64,000 nt of DNA from Daphnia pulex. Taxonomy: Eukaryota; Arthropoda; Branchiopoda; Diplostraca; Daphniidae. Numbering within the stretch: position 1 is the first letter of the stretch; each line of letters begins with the position of its first letter. The stretch lies in contig NC_060028.1 in assembly GCF_021134715.1 (NCBI RefSeq), positions 6,160,501 to 6,224,500 on the forward strand, written 5' to 3'. This document shows positions 24,188 through 37,889 of the stretch, in pieces. A model generated the notes under the pieces. It worked only from the letters and a program-made list of their open reading frames with translations. It had not been told where the DNA came from and searched no databases. The translations under genes were made by a program, and so were the position numbers.

Positions 24188-25939
24188 GTTGTTTGTCGCG
24201 ACAACCAAGGTTTCTTATACTCAACCTTGTCAAAAGAAAATATAGTTAAATAAAATATTAACATTTATTATTCAACCAATTCATTTCGATCGCAATTTGC
24301 AAATACTATTTTTGACATGTACTGAATATGCACGTTAGTCTATCTTTATGATTTTGTGGTTGACCTCAGCCTATTACTGATATGTGATAGCAAGCGTTCT
24401 TGTTTATTGCCTCTCCTGCATTTCAACATCTATTTCCACGATATTCATTATCTTCGTCCTTGAATAGATTTGTTGACTAAAAAAAGTGTCGTTCAGAATA
24501 CAGCTTTTGCGTATTACGTCTAAAGTTTTTTTTTTTTTGTTTAAGCAACCATAATCTGGAAGGCCACAAGTTTTCCGTTGTGAGAAAACTGTTGCTTAAA
24601 CCCTTCACGATACATAAAACGCTTCCGAAAGGCTGTAGTCTGAAAGACTTAACCTTCGACGAATAAACAAACAACTCTAAATAAACGCCCTCTAAGTCCG
24701 TAATTAAAAAAATGTACATTCAATAAATATAATCAAATAAATAGAAATCAAATAGTTGAAATAGAATCTAGTAAGTTGGATTTGCAAGAAAAAAAGCTTA
24801 GTTGGCTACTTACGGAAAGAGAAATATATTAGTCCGACGATGCACCAACGCGCCCAGCTCACAGCACACACGGAAGGATACTAAACTCCCGAGCCCATAT
24901 GCGGTAGGAGGGTAGCTTTCTATAGCTCTTCCCATAGTGCTGGGTGCTGGTTTCACCAACTACATTCAACGCGCCAACTCGTATTCGGGCTTCAGCATAT
25001 GCGTACTACGTGGACAGTGGACACAACACGGATTCCCGCCATGTCCCCAGCTCCCGATGTCCTGTGTGGGTTTCGACATCATCGACCCGTCAGCGACGAC
25101 TCCCCCTTTTTAAAAAAGTAATCTCAAACCAGTGGATCGACTTGAGTCTCCTACCATTGCAAGCAGTTCCATCTGGAGAGCGATGTCAATGGTTAGTGAC
25201 CGATAGCAAAATGCTGATATCGCAGTTGTTTTTGCAGTTTTTCATTGGAATACATTGGAATATTTCAGATAATTTCAAATGAGAAATTTACTTAAGGTGT
25301 TGATAACAGATTTCAGATAACGAAAAAAGCATCCTTTAAATAATTTTATTGGCATGAATGAATAAATTGTTCAATCATTTGAAAATAATTAATAAATAAA
25401 AGAACTAATACCAACGACGTTCGGAAACTTCGGATTGAATTATAGAAATAATTTGACTTTCGACAACATTAACTTTTTCCAACATGAAGGCGATCGTTGA
25501 GTTTTGTAGGACTCGCGCAGTTGTTCATTTTCAAGGAAGGAATGAAAAATGTCTAGAGGCTAAAATGTTTAAACTTTCACGGCCTTGACAAGGCTTATAT
25601 GAAATTTCCAAACAATTCTTTTATTTAAAAAAAATAAAAATATTTTCTTTTTTAAATGTCAGTAAATGGAACCATTGGGCTGTTGATTAAACTTAAATGA
25701 ATCTCATTTAGCATTGTTACATATAGCTAATCGATTTCAAGTGTATTTCACTGTTATTCAAATTTCCGAACTTCTTACTGTTTTAATTGGAAACGCAATC
25801 GACAACCCATTGACGGTCGCCAGAATTTTAACATAAAAGAGACACGGTTTTATCCAATATTTCCATCGGGGTTGTCGAATGAATGACTTTTTAGGGGGTG
25901 GTAGGGAGAGTTGGATTTGTAGGAAAATTGGTTCAAATG
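24188..25939. other. Intergenic DNA between CBS and ACF1
   Basis: AT-rich spacer holding the CBS promoter at its left and the ACF1 3' UTR at its right (about 25300-25940). A GC-richer patch at about 24840-25200 has no splice-supported frame. No other feature seen. Confidence 0.45.
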
Positions 25940-28900
25940 TTAATCCGTTGGCATCATCTTGATACCTAGTTTTTCTAACTGCTTCTCAGCGTATCGACTC
26001 AGGTTGCGACCACATCTGGTACAGACAAACACATTTGTAAAAGCCAACAATTTAAAAACTGCTGATCAAAAGAAATATTAACTTACTTGTATTCATCGGC
26101 AGCGTCGTTATTGTAAGTATAGCAGTTCGTGAATATCAACTGCAAATCCTTGACGAAATCTTCCGCCGTCTTGTACTTTATACTGTTGAGTTTGTACTTC
26201 ATTGTACCAAGATCCATAGCTTGTTTAATAACATGATGATAGTCCGGAGCCTGAGAAAAATTACACACAAATCAAATTACTGGAATATTTTCAAATTAAC
26301 GAATAGGGAAAATGATACGTAATTATGAATTCTTTGAAACGGTTTCATTTGTTTCAAGTTACAGTCACAATGATCTCAGAAAAAGTCACGTTACGAGAAA
26401 TACGATAGGGCAAACTCTTGGCGTGAACTATAAAACGGCTATAAATCTTATCAATATTTTACCTCTGCTCTGGTGACGGGTTTGAGGAAAGGCCAACTAT
26501 CGACATGACTGCTCAAATCGGCCAATAGCTGTAGTAAATCAGCCAAGTCAACAAACCCGGAAGGAGAAGTTGCGGAAGGCAATGGCAATGGACGACTCCT
26601 TTTCCGATGTGCTGCTGCATTCCACTTGCTGTTGTTGTCACTATTACCGCTTTCGTCTAAATAGAAATGAACAATTTAAGATTTGTAACCAGGCGTCAAA
26701 ACATTCAGTCGTAACAATATTTGTAGGATGGGATTTGGTAATAAGCTATGAATAAGGAAATTTGTGCGGCAAATCTAGTGTCTTGATTAGATTGAATCTA
26801 CTTGAAATTAAAGCTGGGTTCCGAACTAAATTTCATTTCGAGCAGTTTTTAACTAGACGTGAACAGACACCTAAGTTTACTTTGTCGTCAAGGGAAACCT
26901 ATAATGACATCGCAAGTCCATTGTTTTTGTACGAAGGAAAAAATAAATCAGTCAGGTAAAAGTGGTTGATCCTTTTATTACGAAAAATAGCAGGAAGCGG
27001 CGAGGCTTCACAACTGACATCTTCCAAAAAATGAAACAAAAAAGTACGTCACAAGGCAGTGTCAAAGTCAAGGCCGAGAGGTTAAGATGATGAGCGGAAC
27101 AACCTGGGGTAGTGGGGGGGAACTGATATAAAGAAAAAGTAGTCGTTGTGCAAGGTAAGATGAAGTAAAAGTAGTCGTTGTGCACGGTAGGAGGAAGCGT
27201 GAAACGCGGTAGTAGTGTTCGTTATTTGATTTAAATAGGCGTTTACTTGCGGTAAAGAAATCTCTTACCATCGTTGCTGTCCCCTCTGAGTCGCTTGGAG
27301 GATTGAGCAATTTTGTCAACAGCTTCTGCTGCCGAACGGCGTTTGCCTAGGGCCAAGTCAGCGGGTGACTTGGATCGTACAGGCTCGGTTTGCGTACGCT
27401 TACGCGCACCAGCATGCCTCCCCATATCCTTCACTTCTTCATCAAAATCGATCGCATGACGGGTTCGTGAGATTCGGGCAGAACCGGTCCGACCGTCAGA
27501 ATCTGATCAACAGAGAAAAATTATAGTAACAGCTTAACATTGAAGAGCACATGAAATAGTTTCTACTTTTTTCTCGTAGTTTGCCTCTTTCTCTATCCTG
27601 GGGAGGTGTCTTGCACTGCGGACAAGACCATTTGCCTCTTGGGACCTTTCTCAGAGGCGGGTTGATGCATTCTAAGTGATAGACGGCTGGGCATGTGTCA
27701 CAGCAAATAACCTCTCCACCTTCTTGGCAAACTGGGCAGATTTCATTATCTACTGATTCTACATCACTTTCACCCTCCTCCGCTTCAACTTCGGCTTCCT
27801 CTTCGCCAGCATCCGCTTCTTCTTCTTCAACAGCCTCGTCCTCGGATTCTTCAGAAAAGACGCGACGTGCTTTACGAGGCGTTCGAGGCTTTTCACGGGG
27901 TTTGCACTCGGCACAGAACCTTGAATAATAATAAGGTTATTTGAAATGAGTTCAACGAACATGTTAACGCTTATTAAATTTACCAATCTCCTTCTGGTAC
28001 AACGGTGAGCAAAGGTTTCAAGCAATACATGTGGTGTCCTTTATCACATCCATCGCAGAGCAACATCTTTTCCGGATCTCCTTTACGACGACAAATACGG
28101 CATCGAGCATTCAACGCTGAGCGATTCCATGTAATACTGTTATCTTTAAATATTCAAAGCATTTAGTAGAATATATATTGCACATAAATACGTAAATATA
28201 TATCTAACTCACCTAATAGCGCTAAGTGAACGTACAACTGTGACAAACTCGTGCATGCATGTAGAGACAACTCCCATTTTTCTAACGGCGTTCGTACTGT
28301 TTTCGGTTCCGCTAGAAATAGTATTAAAATCAGCTATTTTTGTTATGACATGTCATAAGACGTTATCTTACTTTTGGCATCCGTCTTGTGATCCGGCTCC
28401 TTGTGGTCTTCCCATTTTTTCATCGCTTCTTCGGCTTTTAGTCGTTTTTTTCTTTCTTTCTCATCTTCTCCTGAAAATAATTTTTAAATTAATCACTTCG
28501 ACTACTAAGTAAATCTCAATCAAACCAAATCCAGCTAATAAAATACTGACTTACCTAGAGGTTTCTTCAGATACTTGGTTTCGACACTTTGAGCTAACTG
28601 AAGTAAGGAACATGCTAGATCCACAACGCACTTTCTGGCAACGGCATTAGCAGTGGTTTCTGCTTCCACCGAAGAGCTTGTTTCGGAGCGGTTATCTTCA
28701 TCCTCGGCATCATTGTGTTCAAGCTTTGGGTGTGTCTTCGTTTCCAGTTTTCCACCCCAAGTTAGAGTTTCAACCTGCGAAACAAACTTCCTTTCTTCTA
28801 AAGACGTTCTCCATGCGTTTCGGTCTTTGACCTAGTAAAATATTTATATGTAGATGAAATTGGATTTGTTTTTAAACACACAAAGATGTTATTGATGTAA

Positions 28901-31900
28901 ATTAATCATTTAATCTACTGTACCTTCAAGGATCCCAAGCCGCCAACAAAAATTTTCTCTTCAGTCTCAAGAACCATATCAACTAGTGTTCGCTCCATGA
29001 TCTCCTCGACGGGAGTACCGGCAGGAAAGTAAAGGTTGATATCGTATTCTTTCTCCTTTCGTATTTGTCTGGTGGATTTGCGAGTTTCACCTTCGAGTTT
29101 AACTTCAGGCCTTGAATTATCCAAACGGTGGACAAAGCACTTTGTGATTCCTTCTACGATTCTTTCCTTTTCTCGAACCATTGCATTCTTCAATACACTT
29201 TCACGTTGCCCTCGTTCATTAAGGCTCAGTAGGATTTGATCAACGAAATCGACATTTTCATAGAATGACCATTTTGTTCGTGAAAGGTAGGTGGCGTGGA
29301 CAGGGCAGTTCGTCGGATTAGAAGTGCAAACACCAAAAATTTTGGGCCTAATTTTCAAAGAACTGTTAAAATGATTATACGTAATAATATAAAATGTAAA
29401 ATGAAATGCAATACTCACTTTTCGCAGACAGGTTCGGTTGAGATATCATTTTCTTTATTCGCTGCTTTAAAAAATTTCCTAATGTCTTCTTTGCATTTGC
29501 TGGGATCAATCGGCAATCCGTTTGGTTTTGGCATGGAATAGGGCGTGGGTTCGGGTAAACAAGTCCCAACGTAGTCATCATCATGTTCCACAAACAACCC
29601 GGGAAGTGATTCAAAAACCCAAAACCTCCTAAAAAAGAAATGAATATTTAGTTTTTTGATTTGATTAGTCTCATTCCACACCAATGCACTAAATACCTGA
29701 AAGCACGATCTTGTCCAAGAGGTGCCAAATGAGTCATGGCTGTCATCCTGAGAATTTGTTGGCGAAGTTGCTGCTCCTTCTTGAGAACCTCCCCTTTTCT
29801 TTTGGCAGTTTCTTGTAGCAACCTTTCTAACTCTGTTCCATCTTCGGTGTTACCGTTCTCTTCAGAGCGTAATTTGGCTCGATTAATGATATCTTCTTTT
29901 CTCATACGTCTCTCATTGGCATGCAGAGCTTTCAGTTCTTGACGTAAATGGATTAATTTAGTACTCTTTTCTTCGAGTATGTCTCTTATTGATGCATATG
30001 TGAGTATTTGATGACAAAGGCATTTGATAACTTTCATTTTATCACCGACGGGCAATTCGTATACCGTGCTGTGAGACAAGGCATGTAGAATATGAGGATC
30101 TTCCTGACGCAACTGAACACCAGGATCATCAGCAGCACTATATCCACCTCTTTGTTGATACCGCCACTTTGTACGAAGTTCACTACTACCGCCACCAGAC
30201 GATATTAAGTGAAGTCGTAATATTTCTGATACGGTTAAGGAATCCATAGACAGCTTCTTAAGAGGAGTACCCTTCAAATAAAAATATGTATATTATAAAA
30301 ACTTATAGGTTAAAGCCATCAAATGAAATAGTATGCGAGTCACCTACCTGGTAAGTTAATCCGCCTTCGACTTCTGACTCCTGAACACCACTTGTCGTAC
30401 TTCCAGCTTCTTTAACTTCTTCAGATTCAGCGTCTTGAAATTCGAACAAAGAGCTAAGCAATGTTTGTAAAATATCGCTAAGAGGACCAGACACTTCGTT
30501 TTCTACGACGGCGCGTTCTAAGAGTTCAAAAGTAAGCCCTCCTGGAAAAGCATCTTTCAATTGTAATTCTTCGCCGAATCCCAAGAAGAACTCCAACACC
30601 ATAACGAAGTCTCCAAAGATACCGTTAGGGATGGCACATTGAATAGGAGTGGGCGAAGGCAAATCTTTAAGATCGTCGCATTCTAAATCCTCACGGATTT
30701 TGCTCCATTCCTAAAATGGATTAAATTTGTTAAAATAAATTGCCTCTATTTATATTATGTTTCAACCATACTTTGACGTATTCAGCCATAACACGTTTTT
30801 CTTCTTTTTTCTTTTCTTTAGCCAGCAACTTCTCGTCGACCTTTTGTTGCTTTCGCTGATCAGCCATTTGCCTAAGAGTTTCGCGTTCTTCACGAATCCT
30901 ATCATTGAAATTGACATTTTAGTATTAAAGAAACAGAACGAATAAAAATTTCAATTACTTTATGAATTCCTTCGCCAACGCTTCAGCATCTAACTTAGGA
31001 CTTTTGGTGGCGGATTTTGCATTCCGAACTGCGTCCGGCTGCCCTCTTTTACTTGGGGTACCTTTTACCGGAGTGCCCTTCCCGTTGCTGTCTTTGTCAT
31101 TGGATGGTGTTTTAGGTGTTCTGGGTGTTTTAGACGCTTTGGGCGTCTCACCTCCCTTACTAGTTGACAAGCTTTTATTGACTTTCTTTGGAGCTCGTTT
31201 TTCTTCAAACCTCGGCTTTTCGCCCGTAAAAAATTCAGAGTATTTGATAGAATCCATATTCAATTTGTTCCATGCTTCAGGCTAAGAAAAACAATTTTTA
31301 ATGAGTGATTAAGATAATTTTCAATATTATCAATCGTAGTCTAAACTGACCTTAACAACCCAGATACCCTCGCATTCATCAAACTGCAAGCAGTATCGCA
31401 AGTACAACCGTACCCTTTCTCGAGAGTAAAAGCCTTTTTCTCTTCTAATGCAATCTACTGTGACCTAGAAATGAAAGCGTTGATAATTTAGACGCGCAAT
31501 GGTATAAAGTTATCATATTAAAATCCGAAATACCGTGTGAATGGGACCAACAGATCCATCTTTGCTGTTGAATTCTTCTTTAACTTCATATTTAAATAAT
31601 TCAGGTGGAGGCCCATATTGATCTAGCATCAATAGTTTATCCTCTGTGCTGAGCTCATCATCAAGTTCTTGTTTGTACTGTTCAAGTTCTTCAATAGTAG
31701 GAGGTACAACCCGTATTACTTGTGCAGGATACCACTTAGAGCGTAGAATTGCTTCCACATGTTCATTTTTGAAATAACGATCTTTCATAAAGTAATAAAC
31801 ATCATCACATGTTTCATTTACTTTTCCTCTGCATGTGAGGGAAGCAATGAGAAGTAGAGGTTGCCTCAACTAGTGATAAAGAAATGTTAATCAGTGATCT

Positions 31901-32352
31901 GAGATAAATACAAAAATTGAATGAGTACCTCTAATGGAATGTCACTAACAGACTGCAGTGCTCGTTTTTCACTTTCAATGGCTTCTTGGTAAGTCAAATT
32001 GCTTTTAGCTGTCAATGAACATGACCAAACCAAAGAATTGCAAAGAATGGTCCTCTCAAAAAATGCTCTGAAAGTAAACAAACACAGGGATGATGAAAAA
32101 CAGCACAAACCGTCTGATAACATAGAATGCTATCAGTAGTAAAGTTGCATTAAAACGGTAACATATAAGATTCACAATATGCAAACATGCTTGACTGTGA
32201 TCACTAACAAGCTTATGTTGGATAAAAGCAAATACATACTCATAGTCTCTGAAGATTTCATTAGTCACAGGGAAATAGAATATTTCCTCTTCTGGACGAA
32301 TATCAAGTGGAGGTGGCTGAGGAACGAACGGTTGACGACGTAGAAGCGGCAT
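25940..32352 (-). CDS. Acf: ACF1/BAZ1A, large subunit of ISWI chromatin-assembly complexes
   Basis: Partner of the ISWI ATPase in ACF/CHRAC nucleosome spacing. Nineteen exons: 32352-32240, 32067-31929, 31869-31534, 31464-31351, 31281-30959, 30898-30772, 30710-30348, 30271-29697, 29628-29419, 29347-28924, 28831-28555, 28470-28372, 28311-28213, 28143-27984, 27919-27567, 27502-27269, 26656-26463, 26250-26087, 26015-25940. These give 1459 residues, close to fly Acf1. Domains in order: WAC ([26 protein letters not shown], about 1-110), a Lys/Glu coiled stretch, DDT ([12 protein letters not shown], about 405-465), WHIM motifs ([29 protein letters not shown]), two PHD fingers ([19 protein letters not shown] at about 1080; [16 protein letters not shown] at about 1181), and a C-terminal bromodomain with its acetyl-lysine asparagine in [11 protein letters not shown]. 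An acidic linker separates the PHD fingers. No lesions seen. Confidence 0.96.
26657..27268 (-). repeat. Large ACF1 intron carrying a short tandem duplication
   Basis: This is the longest ACF1 intron (612 bp against the usual 60-100). At about 27125-27195 the segment AAGTAAAAGTAGTCGTTGTGCA.GGTA(A/G)GA is tandemly repeated, with a third partial copy at about 27138. The intron lies between the basic exon after PHD2 and the bromodomain exons, so an alternative exon here is conceivable, but I found none with conserved coding. Confidence 0.5.
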
Positions 32353-33795
32353 GGCGTTTGATCATACACACTGTGCACTGAAGTTTAGAGGAACCAGTAT
32401 AAGAGATGAGAACAGAATGCCAAAACAAATCTCAACAACAAATGTCAGTAAGACAAAATGATCATCTTTTGGTAACTTTTAATAAGAAATGTGAAGGAAA
32501 AGATCGACTAGTAATAGTCCCAGATGAATGACACAATCCTATACGAGAGACGATCTGATTACGACAGTGCGGGACACAAAGCCAACGTTACCGTTAGAAA
32601 CGACCACCAAAACGAACCGGGAGAAAACAAGAGCCAAAAAGTCCCATCCAAAAAAGTCGGCTAGCTGGCGCTTTAAGTTTACGAGTTCTTGAATAAACTT
32701 ACCTATTTAGCGTATTAGACTGTGGATAAAAATAATTTGTTTAGCAATTTGCAAGATTTTCCTTCTTGCATCGATGGTTATTTTTCTAAATCCTCGTGCA
32801 TTCAGAATATACAAGAAGAGTACAAGAGCAGGCGACTTAACCCGCGAATCAGCGCCATAGGTTATTAAAAAACAAGTGAAACTCGGAGCGCGAGTCTTTG
32901 TTTGAATCACCCCTTAGTCGTATTCGGAGCGGCAAAAGGCGGCAAACCTACGAACTCAATAGGTTGGGTCGGATTTTGTTCGGTTCGGCTTGAAACGGAA
33001 AATTTTATTCATGGCTTCATGTAGTTTGCAGCAGTACTTTATATAATAGTCAAACACAGTAAAATCAAAGCACATTTTTTATCTCATCTATATATTTCAT
33101 ATTTAATTTCAATTTTTAAATGATTTCGATTGATTTATTAGAAATTTAAATCAATGAAAAAAAAAAAAAACTTTTTTCAACAAATTAAAATAATTTAATA
33201 GGTTGTTGCCAAACGGAACACTCGTACGAACAACCTAGATCCTGGATGTAACAAAAATAAATCGATACCCAAATATCGAAAATATACATAGCGGCCTTTA
33301 TTGTATATGATGAGTTTTTATCATATGTGGTGAAAAATGAATCGTGCTTTTATTTGCCACTTTCTCAAAGCAATCAACTAAACGTTTGCAATCGACTCGT
33401 CTGAAATGTGGTTTAGGGAGAATTTTTGTTGGCAGTCTGAAAACGAAACACGTTTGCGTCCTGCGACATGTGCGGCATTGGTGATATCACAGACCCAGTT
33501 TACCTACTCGGAACACTAGGTAAACTGATTATTCAACAATTCACATTCACTTGTGGTATTCAAAAATCTTTACCAGAAGCGCTATTCACAATTAAAAAAA
33601 AAAAAAAAAATAAACTGCAGAACAAGTATTTAGATATTGTATTTGTATTTCTTTGTAATTTAAGTGGAATCAATAGTTACAAGCATTTTTTCTTTGGAAT
33701 TTAAAAGCCCACAAAATTGAAATACCTTAGTTTGATTAGAGAGTACATAATTTGGGAGAAAAATTCCCTTGTGTTTAATAAGAGTTCATTTCATA
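32353..33795. other. ACF1 upstream region and carotenoid-oxygenase 3' flank
   Basis: Holds the ACF1 leader and promoter on the left and AT-rich sequence on the right. A 10-bp perfect stem with a 12-nt loop (CAGTTTACCT / AGGTAAACTG) lies at 33496-33527. No other coding exons supported. Confidence 0.45.
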
Positions 33796-36116
33796 TCAGT
33801 AACCATGCAATGCATCGCCAGTTCGAGAGAAAAGGCCATGAAAATCTTTCGTCACCACTCCAGAAGCAACATACTCTACGACAGCTTCTTCTTCAAAGGT
33901 AGCTGCATTTAAAATCACGAGTAAAACTTTCTTAACATCAACTTGATGTACTGCAGAAAACAAGATAACTCCGTCATCTTCATCTGTCGATCCAGGGCGT
34001 GAAACGTAAACAGGTTCAGATGGACTGAATTCAGTTTTTGCCCATATTTTAACATCTCTGGAATTCACATCAAGTTTCAAGATCTGTGGAAATCAAAAGT
34101 AAAATATTTCAAATAACGGAGGGGGAATCTATGCTCGGAAAATTACCTTTTCTGATTCGGCGTAACCGTCCGTTTGCGAGATTCCATAAGCAAATCGATA
34201 CTCTAATCCATTTCGAGAGTAATTTATTCGTGGAAGTTCCAAACTTAGATCTGACAAACGATCAGGTTCACAAAATATTATCTTGTCTGATATCCAGTAA
34301 GAAATGCATTTTGATCCTTCTAATTTTATTAAATTTTCACGTTTCTGAAAATTCTTGTCTACAGGAGGCTACAGAAATATTTGAAAAATATTAAATTAAA
34401 ACTAAATTATATGAATGAGTTAAATTTAGAACTAGCTACCTCAATTCCCGCTAATGGTAGTACGAAACGAGTGTAATATGTATTGGTAAAATCACCCTTA
34501 TTTTCGCGCAAGCTTCTCACACTCAAACCAGACATAACCTTGGAACGAAAACAAAAACATATTATTTAAGAAATGAACACTTTAACGAATTCTATAGATA
34601 ACTTACTGTGTCATCCTTGCAGTGTGAAAGATCCATAACGAGATAACCGTCTTTCTCGTAACAGTTTCCAATATGAAAGGAGAAAAATGGTGGAGTTTCG
34701 TAAACAGTTTCGACTAGTTCACCAGTTTTTCTCTCGCAAAGAATGATTCGAGTCTATTAAATACAATTTTAGTTATTAAAAAAATTCTTAACTAATAAAG
34801 GTGTTTTTCTACGTGTTCTGTCGGTGACCAGTCCAACGATGAATCAAATGCTTTCTGTCGTAAGTTCAGTGTTAGAAGTTTCTGTGAAATCAGGCGAAAA
34901 GAACGGTACCAGGTAAATACATTTTTAGTTCACAATTCCAGCAACGGACATTCAAAATTGTAAGGTAGATAAATTGAATAAATTACTGCAGTATTTGCAA
35001 TCAGCGGATATTCAATAAAAACAAAGTAGTTTTCTGTAATGCCAAAACTATGGTAGTAGGAATGACTCATCTTCCAACGTGACGGAAAGGTAGCAACAAT
35101 TTTTGGTCTACAAAATGCTCCATCCCCTTAATAAAAAAAACAAAAATAAAAAAATATTTATTATATTTGTTGAATGCTCTGTTCGACGTACCTGCGGGAA
35201 ATTCAATCACATTATAAGCGGGTCCTTTTGATCCAACGGAATTCCCCATATTATAAACGGTTCCATCTTTATTCACGTGAGGATGTGCAGTAGCATGATT
35301 GACAGCTACAAGTTTACTTATATCGCACTAGAAACAATATTCCAACTACGTTAATAATTGAAGTGTACACATAATTTCACATATCATACTGTATACTTTT
35401 TCGCCGATGATATCGAGAGTTTCTGAATCAATTTGGCGTATAAAGGGAGATTCAGTCAGAGCGTATAGTTTATCCCCAAAATAACAGAGATTAACAGAGC
35501 AGTTATCTGTTCGTTCAGTTTTGGTAACAGGCTCGAAGCGTGCCGTAAACCTATTCCACCAATCAAGAAAAAAAAATACAAAGGCAATCAATAGCTGCTT
35601 AAAAAAAACATGCATACTTTCCCAAAAGAGATTTGCAAGGATCAGGATACGCAAAGGTACCTATTTAGGTAGAAATAAACCAATGAATAACTAACACAGT
35701 TTGATGTTTAAAATCAACAGCAATTCAATCTTACCAAACTGATGCACAGTCAGTCGATTAGCAGCTTTCGAATCTTTATATGTATCACTCTTGAGGATAC
35801 AATTTTGGTAAGTTGCTTTTCCTTCGCCTTGGCCATCAATGGCGAAGCGGTTAATTACTGACAATCCATCGAACAAATGATCCATCTTCGTTTCTCCGAT
35901 TTCAAATATCCCGCTTCCATTGCGCATTAATGAACCTTGTAACCATTCTGGAATCTTGCCTGAGAAACGCGAAAATAATATTAGGAAAAAGTCTCAGAAT
36001 GAGAAAAAGAGCTACATAAATGAAATCCCACCAATAATGATTCCATCAACGGGCGATTCAGTTTCTTTGTCAAGGGTTCTTACCCAAGTGCTTGGATGTT
36101 CTACTTTTCCCGCCAT
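33796..36116 (-). CDS. Carotenoid cleavage oxygenase, NinaB / BCO / RPE65 family
   Basis: Fe(II) enzyme that cleaves carotenoids to retinal (and in insects also isomerises), supplying visual chromophore. Eleven exons: 36116-36032, 35959-35735, 35660-35618, 35550-35397, 35327-35192, 35126-34987, 34881-34813, 34753-34607, 34538-34440, 34368-34147, 34083-33796; 535 residues, the normal family length. Hallmarks: [52 protein letters not shown] (iron histidine), [20 protein letters not shown] (second histidine), [18 protein letters not shown], and the final histidine in KDFHGLFSR. The second motif reads FHIGN where many relatives have FHHxN; the metal-binding first histidine is kept. The start is the first ATG ([11 protein letters not shown]). 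Which substrate and bond it cleaves cannot be read from sequence. No lesions seen. Confidence 0.93.
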
Positions 36117-37889
36117 CTAGTAAACACTACCTGGAAATAGGTCACAATTTGAAAACATTCCGTATTTGATAAAATGTGTGCGTTAGAATAAGAGATACTT
36201 TCTAAAAAAAATAGCAGGTTTTAATTTGCAATACAAAGATAAAAATGACAAAATGCTTGGTAAATTACCAGTTATCAAGAATAAACCATGTTGTCTACAA
36301 CTTAAAATCGTCGACTTATAGCATGCTTGTAATTTTAGTGTTATACGGAAAATTAAATTTAAGCTTTCTGTTAAGGCTAGCGGAAACAATTGAGCGCAAT
36401 AAGTGATTCAACTAGTTGAATAGCGCAAATAGCGTAACAAAAGCATCATAACATAATTTAACAAATAAAATATCACACTTGCTATCTTATTGTTGTGTTA
36501 TGTTGAGACATGAGTCAGCTTGTATGAGCACTATCAGACTTAAAATTAACCAATCAAGATAAAACTGGCAAGGCGACAAAGGTACACATTTTAAGTCTCG
36601 TAATTCTCCCAAAAGTTAGAAACACAGCACGTTATCTGAGCACTCAATTTCGGACTATTATCTTTTTTTGAAGATTGATTTGAAAATAGAAGTTCCAAAA
36701 GATTCTTACCAACGTTAGCAACAATGTGTCGCCACATGTATTATGAGTTTATGACGCATACACGATCGACTCACATGCAGAACAACAGAAGGACAACTTG
36801 AAAAATAATACTAGTCCGCATAGTCGGTACGGAAATTCGTACAAGTCATTTTATAAGCTCTACGTAAACAAAATAAATGGCATATCTAACGGCAACAATA
36901 TAACCCACCCATAACACTTCAGCCTTGGGCTATAATGGGCGCGGTGATCCAACTTTGACAGAGTGGGATCTTGATTTCATGTTATACCTATACTAAATTA
37001 CTAATCCACTAATAAAGGGTAATTTGGAAATGCTATATTTCTTGCATCCCTCAATAGAGTAGATTTGATTAAGAACATTTAATTTTACACATAGATGGGT
37101 CTTACAACTCAATAGTTGACATTATGGACTCATTGTATTCACACAGTATGACGTTGACGTGATAGGCTACATTTCAAATATATAGACTTACGTAAATTAT
37201 CGTAGTGAAACCGTGTTCGCCTTTAGGTGGAAGTTCAAATCTAACAATATTTTCGCTGTGTGCGGGACTGTGACGCAAACTGCAGTTACTGAACTAAACT
37301 CTGGTTGATAGCTTAGACTCCTTCTCCCAAAAGGGTAGCATAAAAGAAGCAAAACGAATTGCCTATGTAAACGGTAGGCTACTACAATACTGGTACTGGC
37401 TCCTAGCGACAGAGGCAAGAACTTCGTAAACCTAGCTAAAATGTTTTTTATTTTCCTTCTTGATCGGCCTTATACCGATGATCTGCGTGTCTTATTAAGT
37501 TTTCGGTAATAAAACTACAGTTGATGTCATTAAAATTGATGTATAAAAAAAGTGGACAAACGATGAGACCAGTCACTGAAATAAAAAAAAATTCCGCAGG
37601 CACTTGTTGAATCACATCCCGTCACAAAATAGATGAGCACAAATTAAGTATAGGCCTCAGCGTTCCTAATATACAAGATGATTGTTGGATGGCATGAAAA
37701 ACAACACTCACGAATTCAACACGAAATGACGAACGAGAATTGCAAAATGAGTGTTGATGTAAATAAGCGAAACGGAATTTGTCATCGCGACTAGCAGGTT
37801 ATAACGACGGTTCATACATTTGACGGTCAAGTAAGCCTAAAGTAGCAAGTTTCCTCTCTCTATCGACATTTAGAAGCTTCATAATCTAG
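36117..37889. other. Upstream region of the carotenoid oxygenase, no further gene seen
   Basis: AT-rich, with a few short chance frames. It may contain untranslated leader exons of the oxygenase gene. I saw no transposon ends or RNA gene. Confidence 0.4.

Noticed and set aside
24063..24245. Plus-strand 60-codon frame
   Set aside because: Antisense shadow of CBS exon 1.
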